A stretch of DNA of 64,000 nucleotides from Streptomyces sp. HUAS CB01 (GTDB lineage Bacteria; Actinomycetota; Actinomycetes; Streptomycetales; Streptomycetaceae), in contig NZ_CP129137.1 in assembly GCF_030406905.1 (NCBI RefSeq), forward strand, positions 1,987,001-2,051,000. The letters are read 5' to 3'. The first letter of the stretch is position 1, and every line of letters begins with the position of its first letter. A model generated the notes under the pieces. It ran no database searches and was not told the origin of the DNA. It saw nothing but the letters and a program-made list of their open reading frames with translations. Shown here one piece after another: positions 1-11,428 of the stretch. The position numbers and the translations under genes are program-made.

Positions 1-2
1 TC

Positions 3-725
3 CTTCTCTGTCACGGCTTCACCGGTTCCCCCCAGTCGCTGCGCCCGTGGGCGGAGTACCTCGCGGAGCGCGGACTGACCGTCTCGCTGCCGCTGCTGCC
101 CGGCCACGGCACCCGCTGGCAGGACATGGCGGTGACCGGCTGGCAGGACTGGTACGCGGAGGTGGACCGGGAGCTCCGGGCGCTGCGCGAGGAGTGCGAG
201 CAGGTCTTCGTCTTCGGGCTCTCGATGGGCGGCGCGCTGGCCCTGCGGCTCGCCGCCAAGCACGGCGACGAGATCAGCGGCATCGTGGTGGTGAACCCGG
301 CCAACAAGGTGCACGGTGCGGCGGCGCACGCCCTGCCGGTGGCCCGCCATCTCGTCCGCACGACCAGGGGCCTGGCCAACGACATCGCGAAGGAGGGCAT
401 GGACGAGGTCGCCTACGACCGGGTCCCGCTGCACGCGGCGCACTCGCTGCGGAACTTCCTCCGGCTCCTCGACGGCGAGCTGCCGCAGGTCACGCAGCCG
501 TTGCTGCTGCTGCACAGCCCGCAGGACCATGTGGTGCCGCCCGCGGACTCGGCCCGGATCCTCGGCCGGGTGTCGTCGACGGACGTCCGGGAGGTCCTGC
601 TGGAACAGAGCTACCACGTGGCGACGTTGGACCATGACGCGGAGCGGATTTTCGAGGAGAGCCACACGTTCATCGGCCGCCTCGCTCCGAGTGTCGGCAA
701 GAAGGGAAGCACCACCGGTGGCTGA
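3..725 (+). CDS. Alpha/beta-hydrolase, esterase/monoacylglycerol-lipase type (5'-partial)
   Basis: The reading frame is open from base 3, so the true start lies before the window. The first visible residues, LLCHGFTGSPQSLRPWAEYL, are the oxyanion-hole region of the carboxylesterase/monoglyceride-lipase branch of the alpha/beta-hydrolase fold. The nucleophile elbow GLSMGG follows at about 217-234, the acid is probably the Asp of SPQDHVVPP (about 518-545), and the His is in QSYHVATLDHD (about 607-640). Est30-like enzymes of this branch hydrolyse short to medium acyl esters in the cytoplasm. The next gene starts inside the last codons of this one, so the two are probably co-transcribed and translationally coupled. 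The natural substrate is unknown. Confidence 0.85.
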   Translation, partial: LLCHGFTGSPQSLRPWAEYLAERGLTVSLPLLPGHGTRWQDMAVTGWQDWYAEVDRELRALREECEQVFVFGLSMGGALALRLAAKHGDEISGIVVVNPANKVHGAAAHALPVARHLVRTTRGLANDIAKEGMDEVAYDRVPLHAAHSLRNFLRLLDGELPQVTQPLLLLHSPQDHVVPPADSARILGRVSSTDVREVLLEQSYHVATLDHDAERIFEESHTFIGRLAPSVGKKGSTTGG

Positions 726-1356
726 GCAGCACGACGCGGACCGGGACCGGGAGCCGCAGCCCATCGACGAGGAGGCCGCCTGGGCGGCCATCGTCGCCGG
801 GTACGGGGAGGAGCCCGCGGACCCGCCGGGGGCGAAGCCGTTCAAGTCGGTGGAGGACCTCGCGGGTCTGGAGAAGGTCGTCCGGAACGACGGTCCGGAT
901 TCCGAGGGGGGCGACCGCGGCCGTGACCGTGACCCCGGGCACGAAGGCGGGATCCAGGGCACGGGCGACGACGAGGACGGGGACGAGGCCCCGCGGCCGG
1001 ACACGCCGCTGGGCAGCTCCGTCGTGTTCGCGCCCGGAGTGGGCGGCGGGCCCCGCGACTACGCGGTCGCCGAGGCCGACGACGACGACCTGGACGAGTC
1101 CGACGAGGGCCATTTCGTGCCGCCGGAGCCGCCGCCGCTGCCGGAGGCCGACACGACCGCGAAGTTCGCCTGGCTGGCGGTGATCGGCGGGCCCGTGCTG
1201 CTGCTGCTCGCCGTGGTCCTGCGGTGGGACATGACGTGGTGGCTGACCACCCTCTGCGTGGGCGGCTTCCTCGGCGGCTTCGTCACGCTGGTGGCGCGGA
1301 TGTCGCACGGGGACGACGAGGACGACGACGACCCGGGCCGCGGCGCGGTCGTCTAG
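718..1356 (+). CDS. Acidic two-helix membrane protein of unknown function
   Basis: The GTG start at 718 overlaps the end of the esterase gene by 8 bp, and this reading gives 212 residues. Roughly the first 140 residues are hydrophilic and very rich in Asp, Glu, Gly and Pro. Two hydrophobic segments follow, FAWLAVIGGPVLLLLAVVL and WWLTTLCVGGFLGGFVTLVA, and then a short acidic tail, so both ends are probably cytoplasmic. I recognise no catalytic motif or named domain. Such proteins sit beside this esterase in other streptomycetes as far as I recall. A longer in-frame extension upstream of 718 runs inside the esterase and is a shadow. Confidence 0.7.
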   Translation: MAEQHDADRDREPQPIDEEAAWAAIVAGYGEEPADPPGAKPFKSVEDLAGLEKVVRNDGPDSEGGDRGRDRDPGHEGGIQGTGDDEDGDEAPRPDTPLGSSVVFAPGVGGGPRDYAVAEADDDDLDESDEGHFVPPEPPPLPEADTTAKFAWLAVIGGPVLLLLAVVLRWDMTWWLTTLCVGGFLGGFVTLVARMSHGDDEDDDDPGRGAVV

Positions 1357-1540
1357 GCCGTGTCGCGAAAGTAGCTCCGTCCGCCCGCAGGGCGGCGTCC
1401 GGTGCGTGCGATCGCAAGGCGGAGGATCATCCTCTTACTGGACGTAGCTGGACGACTCCGGCAACGCGGCGAGCGTGCGTCCGGGACGGCTCCGGCTTCA
1501 GGGGTCGGCGCGGGCCGCCTCTGCGCGGCCGCTGCCGGGC
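1357..1540. repeat. Probable dispersed intergenic Streptomyces repeat
   Basis: The bases right after the membrane-protein gene include a GCGATCGC palindrome (about 1409-1416) and the half-palindrome AGGATCATCCT (about 1423-1433). They are followed by a conserved-looking stretch with GACGACTCCGGCAACGCGG. I remember closely similar intergenic blocks from many Streptomyces genomes, but cannot search here. A related tag, CGTGCTGCGAAAGTCC at about 1580, resembles the beginning of the block (CGTGTCGCGAAAGTAG). No ORF in it looks real. Confidence 0.45.
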
Positions 1541-1639
1541 CCGGTCCGGTCCGGTCCCCGCGTGGTGGCGTGCCCCTGGCCGTGCTGCGAAAGTCCCTCG
1601 GCCCGCGACGCCTGGCACGCGGAACCCGTCGCTGTGGCC

Positions 1640-1838
1640 GGAGACGTCCGTAAGCCGGACCCCGCTCTCGGGGCCGGACCCGACCCGCATGCGACCCTCA
1701 GGCCGGAGCCGTCCCGGACCGCACCCGGACCCGGACCCGACGCCGGGGCACGAACCCCTGGCCGGAGCCGTCCCGGACACCGGACGCGACTCCCAGGCCG
1801 GACCCGACGCCCGCCGCAACCCGACTCCGGACGCGCCC
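1640..1838. repeat. GC-rich intergenic stretch with imperfect repeats, no gene
   Basis: The motif GGCCGGAGCCGTCCCGGA or a close variant occurs at about 1701, 1760 and 1842, surrounded by GGACCCGAC-type runs. The spacing is uneven (59 and 82 bp) and the last copy enters the 3' end of the next gene. ORFs here are arginine/proline-rich low-complexity readings in several frames at once, and none has a convincing ribosome-binding site. Confidence 0.5.
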
Positions 1839-2630
1839 CTAGGCAGGAGCCGTCCCGGGCGCCGAGGCCGTGGCGGCGGGCACGCGCAGGGCGGCCAGGA
1901 CCGGGAGGTGGTCCGTGGCGGCCTTCAGATCGGCCTCGCTGACCCCCGGCAGCCCCACGGGTACTCCGCAGCCGAGGACCTCGATGCCGGGAGTCACGAA
2001 GATCGCGTCGATCCGCTGGTGCGGGTCCGCCGGGGTCCAGGTGCACTCCCCGCCCCAGGGGCTGACCGCCCACGCGTCCCGGAGCCCGGCGGCGAGACGC
2101 CGGAAGCTGCGCCCGCCGGGGCGCTCGTTGATGTCGCCCGCGGCGATCGCATGCGGCACGTCCATCGCGGCGAGCCGGTCGAGCAGCATTCCGGCCTGGG
2201 CGTAGCGCTCGTCGGCCTGCAGGCTCAGATGGCAGCTCAGCAGCCCGAGCCGCGCGCCACCGACACGCACCACGGCGGTGGCGAAGCCGCGCCGGTGCAG
2301 ACCCGGGGTGAGCGGCAGCAGAACGTCCTCGGTGCGCTCGACGGTCGCCCGCAGCGAGCACAGCAGCAGCGGTCCCGCAGCGGTCGCGCCTCCGCTGAGC
2401 ACGACCAGTTCGCTCTTGGCCGCGAGACGGGCGGCGTGCTTGCGCCATCGGAAGAAGCGGGGGGCCTCCTGGACGAAGACGAGATCGGGCCGGCAGCCGC
2501 GGATGACGCGGGCGAGCGCGTCCTCGTCGTCGCGCAGGGAGCGGATGTTGTAGCTGAGGACCCGGATCACGGCCGAACCGTCGGGTTCGGTACGGGAGTT
2601 GGGCAGCGGTCGCGTCGCGGACGTCACCAT
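1839..2630 (-). CDS. Endonuclease/exonuclease/phosphatase-fold protein
   Basis: 263 residues from an ATG at 2630. The family motifs occur in order: LSYNIRSLRDD with the metal-site Asn, FVQEAPRF with the metal-binding Glu, SCHLSLQADER with the catalytic His, AGDINERPGG with the Asp/Asn pair, and ATDHLPVLAAL with the final Asp-His. This is the complete active-site set of DNase I/exonuclease III/inositol-phosphatase fold enzymes, so a Mg-dependent phosphodiesterase or phosphatase is likely. No signal peptide is visible and the substrate cannot be told. It lies downstream of glkA on the same strand, but a strong hairpin separates them, so it probably has its own promoter. The long N-terminal extension possible in this frame overlaps glkA and is a shadow. 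Confidence 0.85.
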   Translation of the reverse strand: MVTSATRPLPNSRTEPDGSAVIRVLSYNIRSLRDDEDALARVIRGCRPDLVFVQEAPRFFRWRKHAARLAAKSELVVLSGGATAAGPLLLCSLRATVERTEDVLLPLTPGLHRRGFATAVVRVGGARLGLLSCHLSLQADERYAQAGMLLDRLAAMDVPHAIAAGDINERPGGRSFRRLAAGLRDAWAVSPWGGECTWTPADPHQRIDAIFVTPGIEVLGCGVPVGLPGVSEADLKAATDHLPVLAALRVPAATASAPGTAPA

Positions 2631-2723
2631 GCGCCTCAAGATAACGGGCCCCGCCCGCGTTGCCCCGGCCCCCGCGCACGGCGTGCCGCGCGCGGCGTGC
2701 CGCGCGCGATCGGGGTGAGTGCG

Positions 2724-2761
2724 CCGGCGCCTGCCGCCCCGGGAGGGGCGGCAGGCGCCGG
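2724..2761 (-). terminator. Strong hairpin after glkA
   Basis: A perfect 17-bp GC-rich stem (2724-2740 with 2745-2761) closes a GGGA tetraloop about 22 bp beyond the glkA stop codon. There is no U-tract, as is usual for Streptomyces terminators. It probably ends the sco2127-glkA transcript. Confidence 0.75.
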
Positions 2762-2782
2762 AAGGGTGTGGGGGTGGGGGTG

Positions 2783-3724
2783 TCAGCCCTGGCGGGCCAG
2801 GTCCGCCGCGCCCACGAGGCCCGCCTTGTTGCCGAGTTGGGCCGCGAGAACCTGCGCGTGCGGGCGCCACTGCCCGCCGATCAGCCACCGTCGGAACGAC
2901 TTGCGGATCGGGTCGAGGACCAGCTCGCCCTCGTCCGAGACCCCGCCGCCGACGATGAACGCCGAGGGGTCGAACAGCGACGCCAGGTCGGCCAGGCCCG
3001 CACCGGCCCACCGGGCCAGCTCGCGGAAGGAGTCGACGGCGACCTTGTCCCCCTGGCGCGCCGCCTCGCTGACGTGTCTGCCCTCGATGCCCTCGGGGGT
3101 GCCGTCGCCGAGGGCGAGCAGGATCGCCGCGTTCTCGGGGGACGCCGCCGCGCGCTGGCGCGCGTAGCGGACGAGTGCGCGGCCGGACGCGTACTGCTCC
3201 CAGCAGCCCTGGCTGCCGCAGCCGCACAGCAGGCCGTCGGGGACGACCCGGATGTGGCCGAACTCCGCCGCGACGCCGAAGCGACCGCGGCGCAGCTTGT
3301 TGCCGATGATGATGCCGCCGCCGAGGCCGGTGCCGAGCGTGATGCAGATGACGTCGCTGTGGCCCTGGCCCGCGCCGAAACGGTACTCGCCCCAGGCCGC
3401 CGCGTTGGCGTCGTTCTCCACGACGACCGGGAGGCCGACGCGCTGCTCCACCTTGTCCTTCAGCGGCTCGTGCCGCCACTGGATGTTCGGTGCGAAGAGG
3501 ACGGTGGCACGCTTGTCGTCGACGTAGCCGGCGGCGCCGATGCCGACCGCCTCGATGTCGTGCCCCTTACCGGCTCCGGTGACGGCCGAGCAGATCGCGT
3601 CCACGATGCCCTCGGCGGTCGGCGGAGTGGGCACCGTGTGCGTCTCAAGGATGGTGCCCTCTTCGTCGACCACGCCGGCCGCGATCTTGGTGCCGCCGAT
3701 GTCGACGCCGATGGTGAGTCCCAT
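2783..3724 (-). CDS. glkA: Glucokinase, ROK family
   Basis: 313 residues. The N-terminus carries the ATP phosphate loop DIGGTKIAAGVVDEEG. The sugar-site motif ENDANAAAWGEY follows, then GTGLGGGII and the ROK signature EFGHIRV, with the zinc-binding cluster CGCGSQGCWEQYASG. All ligands are present, so the enzyme should phosphorylate glucose with ATP in the cytoplasm. In Streptomyces coelicolor glkA (sco2126) is both the main glucose kinase and the central player in carbon catabolite repression. The ATG at 3724 is chosen because GAGGGA lies 6 bp upstream and residue 6 begins the phosphate-loop motif. The gene 61 bp upstream is the sco2127-type partner. Confidence 0.95.
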   Translation of the reverse strand: MGLTIGVDIGGTKIAAGVVDEEGTILETHTVPTPPTAEGIVDAICSAVTGAGKGHDIEAVGIGAAGYVDDKRATVLFAPNIQWRHEPLKDKVEQRVGLPVVVENDANAAAWGEYRFGAGQGHSDVICITLGTGLGGGIIIGNKLRRGRFGVAAEFGHIRVVPDGLLCGCGSQGCWEQYASGRALVRYARQRAAASPENAAILLALGDGTPEGIEGRHVSEAARQGDKVAVDSFRELARWAGAGLADLASLFDPSAFIVGGGVSDEGELVLDPIRKSFRRWLIGGQWRPHAQVLAAQLGNKAGLVGAADLARQG

Positions 3725-3785
3725 GTGTCCCTCAGTTTTCGGTCGAGCCCCGCTAAGGCCAACCGTACCGGAGGGAGCCCCGGCC

Positions 3786-4241
3786 TCAGTCCAGGTCGAT
3801 CTTCTCGCTGGGGCCGGGGCCCTCGTCCCGCCGGTCCGGACGGTCCGTGCCGTCGGTGCCGCCGGACGGCTCGTTCCGGGTCCAGCGGCGCTCATGGCCT
3901 TCCACGGCGGAGCGGTACGCCGCCAGCAGTTCGTTGCCCGCGGCCGCGAGATGGTCGAAGACCTGCGGGTTCCGCTCGATGACCGGTTCGACGGCCGACT
4001 TCGCCTGACTGATCAGCTGCTGCACGGCCCCCTGCCCGGCGAGGCCGAGCAGCGGGTTCTGCAGCGTCGACACCTTCTCGGCGACCGCGTCCAGCAGCCT
4101 GCGCAGCTCCTCGCCCGCGGTACCGGTGCCGTGCTGCCCGTACCGCTCGCTGCGGCGGGCGCGCTCCTCCGCCAGGTCCTCGGCGCACGCCGTCGCCCAG
4201 GCGTCGGCGTCGACGGCGGGACGTTCGGTGGCATCGCTCAT
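3786..4241 (-). CDS. DUF5304/sco2127-type protein next to glucokinase
   Basis: 151 residues from the ATG at 4241, which has a good GAGGAG site just upstream. An upstream in-frame start at 4373 would add a Ser/Pro-rich stretch and is less likely. The protein is mostly helical and acidic: an amphipathic region with EELRRLLDAVAEKVSTLQNP, then QLISQAKSAVEPVIERNPQVF, then a disordered Asp/Arg/Gly-rich tail. No enzymatic motif is visible. Position and strand match sco2127 of S. coelicolor, which together with glkA restored glucose use and catabolite repression in a mutant of another species. I infer the same role. The published S. coelicolor protein is longer, so the start may differ. Confidence 0.75.
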   Translation of the reverse strand: MSDATERPAVDADAWATACAEDLAEERARRSERYGQHGTGTAGEELRRLLDAVAEKVSTLQNPLLGLAGQGAVQQLISQAKSAVEPVIERNPQVFDHLAAAGNELLAAYRSAVEGHERRWTRNEPSGGTDGTDRPDRRDEGPGPSEKIDLD

Positions 4242-4299
4242 GGCGTACTCCTCGGAAAGTGCCTCGTACGTCGACGGTACCCGAACGGCAGGCGGCCGT

Positions 4300-5508
4300 T
4301 CAGCGACTCCGCGGCCAGAGCCCGGGGTCGGGCTCGAAGCGGATGCGGAGCTCGCCGTCCCGGAGGGCGGCACCGCTGACGGTGCAGCGGCGCAGCACGG
4401 ACGGCAGCAGCAGGATGCGGCGGAAGGGGCCCACGGTCAGGAAGAGTTCGTCGTCCCTGCGGACCAGCTGCAGCCGGTCCTTGACGGCTCCCGGCAGCGG
4501 CAGACGCCAGACGAGCACACCGTCCTCGGCGCGGCGGTCCTCCACGGTCCAGGCGGTCCCGGGGAGTGGTTCCGCGGCGCTGCCGGCGGGCCCGTCGAGC
4601 AGTTCGGCGAGTTCGCCGGGCCGCCGGGGGTCACGGCCGGTGTGCGGCACCTCGCGGACCGGTACGGGACCGAACTCCTCGCGCCAGCCCTTGAGCGCGA
4701 CCTGCTGCCGCCCCGAGAGGTCCGCGAGGAAGGGGTCTGGGGAGCCGGTGGGGACGACGCGGTTGGCGATCACCATGTCCGGGGCCGGCCCGTGCAGGGC
4801 GAGGCCGAGCCGGGCGGTGCGCAGGGCGCGGTCGGCGGCCTCCGGACCGGGTTCCGCGACCAGGCGGACCGACGTGCCGGGGTTCTCGACCAGGGCCTGG
4901 ACGACGGCCAGCTCCTCGTCCCAGCGGGCGGCCGTCTCGTAGAGCCACTGCGCGGGCATCGGCACGCCCGCGAGCTGGGCGAGCACGGGGCGCAGGGAAC
5001 GGGCGGCCTGGCGCTCGGCCGGCAGCAGCCGGCTCAGGTAGCGGCGCAGTTGCTCGGGCAGGGCGAGCAGGGCGACGGCCTGGCGCACGGGCGGAAGATC
5101 GACGACCAGGAGGTCGTGGCCACTCCCGGCCGCGTGCCTGAGGGCGCGCAGCAGCGCGAACTGCTCACTGCCAGGGAGTTCCGTGAGCTCCCCGTCCTCG
5201 AAGGGCACGGCCCCGAGCAGGTCGAGCGCGGCCCCGGCCCGCTCCTGGAACGTGAGGAACTCGTGGCGGAAGTCGGCGCCGCTGTCGACGCCGACGACGG
5301 TGGGGCGGGGCCCAGGGGCGTCCGTCCCGCCCCGTCCGGCTGTCCCGGCCGCCCTGTCGTACGCGGACCCGGTGTCCCTCAGTGCCCCGGCCGGATCGTC
5401 GGAGAGCAGCAGGACACGTTCGCCCCGGCGTGCTCCGGCCAGGGCGAGGGCGGCCGCGACGGTGCTCCGGCCGGCCCCGCCGGTGCCGGTGACGAAAACG
5501 GTGCGCAT
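4300..5508 (-). CDS. ArsA/anion-transporting ATPase-like protein with altered P-loop
   Basis: 402 residues, one ATPase domain. The N-terminus GTGGAGRSTVAAALALAGA is the deviant Walker A of the ArsA/GET3/MinD group. The first signature Lys is Thr and the Lys directly before Ser/Thr is Arg. A switch-like LLSDDPAGALRD follows, and LLVVDLPPVRQAV occupies the Walker B position. The C-terminal about 80 residues are beta-rich, as in the small C-terminal domain of actinobacterial ArsA homologues. The start lies 12 bp after the SRPBCC gene, so the pair is an operon; the same pair occurs in mycobacteria (Rv2184c-Rv2185c). With the lysine lost, ATP may be bound without normal hydrolysis. A role in arsenic export is unlikely, as no membrane pump is nearby. 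Confidence 0.8.
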   Translation of the reverse strand: MRTVFVTGTGGAGRSTVAAALALAGARRGERVLLLSDDPAGALRDTGSAYDRAAGTAGRGGTDAPGPRPTVVGVDSGADFRHEFLTFQERAGAALDLLGAVPFEDGELTELPGSEQFALLRALRHAAGSGHDLLVVDLPPVRQAVALLALPEQLRRYLSRLLPAERQAARSLRPVLAQLAGVPMPAQWLYETAARWDEELAVVQALVENPGTSVRLVAEPGPEAADRALRTARLGLALHGPAPDMVIANRVVPTGSPDPFLADLSGRQQVALKGWREEFGPVPVREVPHTGRDPRRPGELAELLDGPAGSAAEPLPGTAWTVEDRRAEDGVLVWRLPLPGAVKDRLQLVRRDDELFLTVGPFRRILLLPSVLRRCTVSGAALRDGELRIRFEPDPGLWPRSR

Positions 5509-5520
5509 GGAGAGGCGGCT

Positions 5521-5970
5521 TCAGACCTTCGGACCGGACTCGACGCGCTTCTTCAGACCGGCCAGGGCGCGGTCGATGATGACCTTCTCCGCCTTGCGCT
5601 TGATCATCCCGAGCATGGGGATCTTGACGTCGACGGTCAGCTGGTACGTGACCTCGGTGCGCTCGCCGCCGGCGACCGGCTTCAGCGCGTACGAGCCGTC
5701 CAGGGCGCGCAGCATCTGGGACTTGACCAGGGTCCAGGAGACCTTGTCGTCCCCGGTCCAGGTGTAGGCCAGGACGTGGTCGTCCTTGATCGCGCCGGCG
5801 TCGAGGACCAGCCGGACCTGCAGTGCGCGGCCCTGGTCGTCCCTCTCCAGGACCTCGGTCTCCTTCACCTCTCCGGTCCACTCCGGGTAGCGCGCGAAGT
5901 CGGAGATCACCCCCATCACATCGGCCGGTGCCGCGTCGATGGTGATGCTCGAGCTGGTGTGTTCGGCCAT
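5521..5970 (-). CDS. SRPBCC (START/cyclase-like) lipid-binding-fold protein
   Basis: 149 residues, starting at the ATG at 5970 behind GGAGGAG. The sequence follows the polyketide cyclase/dehydrase-SRPBCC pattern: SSITIDAAPADVMGVISDFA at the N-terminus, RYPEWTGEVKETEVLERD, then beta strands ending in a long C-terminal helix rich in Lys. Proteins of this fold have a hydrophobic cavity for lipids or aromatic ligands. The gene precedes the ArsA-like ATPase by 12 bp and the pairing is conserved in mycobacteria, so the two may act together. The ligand is unknown. Confidence 0.85.
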   Translation of the reverse strand: MAEHTSSSITIDAAPADVMGVISDFARYPEWTGEVKETEVLERDDQGRALQVRLVLDAGAIKDDHVLAYTWTGDDKVSWTLVKSQMLRALDGSYALKPVAGGERTEVTYQLTVDVKIPMLGMIKRKAEKVIIDRALAGLKKRVESGPKV

Positions 5971-6035
5971 CGCCGTGGCTCCTCCAGTGAACGCCGGACG
6001 GGGTTGCGGTGTGCAATCTATCGCGCTCCGGCCGG

Positions 6036-6803
6036 TCACCATTCCAGGGCCCACGGCCGCCCCGTCGCCGCGAAGTGCCCGACGTTCACGCACTCGGTCC
6101 CGCCGATCCGCATGCGCCGCGCCAGTGGCTGGTGCACGTGCCCGAAGAGGGAGTACCGGGGCCGGGTCCGGTGGATGGCGTCGAGCAGGGCCGGGCTGCC
6201 GCGCTCGAAGCGGCGCGCGACCGTGTCGTACGTCAGCTCCGGGACCTCCGGCGGGATGTGCGAGCAGAGGACGTCGACCGCGCCGAGCGCCTCGACCTTG
6301 GCCGCGTACTCCTCGTCGGAGATCTCGAACGGGGTGCGCATCGGGGACCGCAGACCGCCGCCGACGAAGCCGAACACAAGCCCGTCCAGCTCGATCCGCT
6401 CGCCGTCGAGGACGGTGGTGCCCGGGCGCGCGTACTCCGGCCAGAGGGCCGGGACGTCGACGTTGCCGTAGGTGGCGTACGTCGGAGTGGGGAACGCGGG
6501 GAACAGCTCGCTGTACTGCTTGCGCACCGCGCCGAGGATCGCGGTGTCGCGGTCGAGGCCGATGCCCGCCCAGAGGCTGCGGCCGAACTCGCGGGCCTCC
6601 TCGAAGCGCCGGGCGGTGCGCAGCTCGACGATCCGGTCCGCGTTCTCGACCCCGAAGAGATCGGGGAAGATGCCGCGTGAGTGGTCGGCGTAGTCGAGGA
6701 AGAGCACCAGGTCGCCGAGGCAGATCAGCGCGTCGGCCCCGTCTCCGGCCCTGGCCAGATCCGTTGCGTTTCCGTGCACGTCACTGACCACATGAACTCG
6801 CAT
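6036..6803 (-). CDS. Calcineurin-like metallophosphoesterase
   Basis: 255 residues. Metal-site motifs appear in order: VVSDVHGN near the start, CLGDLVLF, YGNVDVPAL (GNHD position, with Val for His), LCSHIPPEVPEL and FGHVHQPLARR. Almost the full dimetal site is present, but the His of the GNHD motif is replaced, which is known in a subset of the family. The substrate is unknown; cytoplasmic, with no signal peptide. The ATG at 6803 is chosen because a TAGGGT -10 element ends 7 bp before it, indicating a leaderless transcript. The GTG at 6812 would overlap that element. Confidence 0.85.
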   Translation of the reverse strand: MRVHVVSDVHGNATDLARAGDGADALICLGDLVLFLDYADHSRGIFPDLFGVENADRIVELRTARRFEEAREFGRSLWAGIGLDRDTAILGAVRKQYSELFPAFPTPTYATYGNVDVPALWPEYARPGTTVLDGERIELDGLVFGFVGGGLRSPMRTPFEISDEEYAAKVEALGAVDVLCSHIPPEVPELTYDTVARRFERGSPALLDAIHRTRPRYSLFGHVHQPLARRMRIGGTECVNVGHFAATGRPWALEW

Positions 6804-6810
6804 GCCGATC

Positions 6811-6816
6811 ACCCTA
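6811..6816 (-). promoter_or_regulatory. -10 element (TAGGGT) of leaderless metallophosphoesterase mRNA
   Basis: TAGGGT on the minus strand is followed by 7 bases and then the ATG, with no ribosome-binding site between. This is the usual layout of leaderless Streptomyces messages and decides the start codon. Confidence 0.55.
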
Positions 6817-7041
6817 GAGTGGTCGCCCGATTCCTAGTAGAGGGGCACCGGACCTGCGATTACTTCCGAGTCGTCCGGCTGGTGGAATAGTGTTCGGGAT
6901 GGTGCGGCACACAGGTGTGACGCAGGGAACATCTGGCCGGGACCCCCTATCCGGAACTGAGTACTGATGGGTAACGTCCGGGCAGTCCCCGGTGCGTTCA
7001 CACAGAGCCGTGGCGCCGGCGCCCGATGAGGAGCAGCAGTC

Positions 7042-10499
<3,458 letters not shown>

Positions 10500-10599
10500 C
10501 TATCCGCTGCGCGGGGCCTTCTTCCGCGGAGCGCAAGAGGGCGGTTCGCGCCGGGGCCGGCCGGGTGGGTGGGCACTCGGGCCGTACGCGTGTGGTCCT

Positions 10600-11220
10600 C
10601 GGGCGGTCGCGCGTGGTCCGCGGGCCGGGAGGAGTCGTACGGGCGCTCCGGCCCGGCGGGGCGGGGGCGGACCGCGGCACGGCACCGGGCGCGAAGTGCG
10701 TGCGACGGGCGACCGGCGACCGGCGTACGCGGGTCCCCACGCGGACGGGCCCGTCCGTACGGACGCTCCGGCCCGGCGGGGAGGGGGGCGGGGCGGGGGA
10801 CCTGAGGCACGGCACCGGGCGCGAAGTGCGTGCGACGGGCGACCGGCGACGGGCCTACGCGGGTCCCCACGCCGACGGGCCCGTCCGTACGGACGCTCCG
10901 GCCCGGCGGGGCGGGCGGCGGACCGCGTCCTGCGGCACGGCACCGGGCAGCCGGGCGGGACGTGCGTGCGACCGGCGACCGGCGACCGGCGTACGCGGGT
11001 CCCCACGCCGACGGGCCCGTCCGTACGGACGCTCCGGCCCGGCGGGGCGGGCGGCGGACCGCGTCCTGCGGCACGGCACCGGGCAGCCGGGCGGGACGTG
11101 CGTGCGACCGGCGTACGCGGGTCCCCACGCGGACGGGCCCCGTCCGTACGGACGCTCCGGCCGAACGCAGAACCCGGGGACGCGGACTGCAGGGTGGGCA
11201 GCACCGGGCACGCAGTGCGT
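10600..11220. repeat. Five-copy imperfect repeat array, period about 116-136 bp, with a 14-bp palindrome
   Basis: This gene-free block (10479-11428 in all) carries about five copies of a unit. In four of them a perfect 14-bp palindrome CGTCCGTACGGACG (beginning at 10752, 10882, 11018 and 11141) leads into CTCCGGCCCGGCGGG; a degenerate first copy lies at about 10634. Each unit also holds GTACGCGGGTCCCCAC or a close variant and a run of GCGACCGGC. Spacings of 130, 136 and 123 bp rule out a coding reading, and long ORFs in several frames here are repeat artefacts. Confidence 0.8.
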
Positions 11221-11290
11221 GCGGGACGGACGTGCGTCGGCACACGGCGGCCGGCGGGGCCGAGGTCAGCGCGGAAGCCGCCGGGGCAGC

Positions 11291-11350
11291 CGGCGCGGAC
11301 GCGGCCGGCGCGGACGCGGCCGGCGCGGACGCGGCCGGCGCGGACGCGGC
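11291..11350. repeat. Four perfect tandem copies of a 15-bp unit
   Basis: The unit CGGCGCGGACGCGGC is repeated four times without error and then decays into CGGCGTGACC. It lies between the larger repeat array and the 3' end of the PimB-like gene. Copy number of such arrays changes easily by replication slippage. Confidence 0.85.
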
Positions 11351-11428
11351 CGGCGTGACCGTCGGCCCGCCCGCTCCCCGGCGCCACCGCCACCCGGCCC
11401 GTTTCCGGGCCGAGGTGACGAACCCGGG

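Noticed and set aside
10600..11220. CRISPR array
   Set aside because: Units are 116-136 bp, imperfect, without unique spacers of 30-40 bp, and no cas gene is near.
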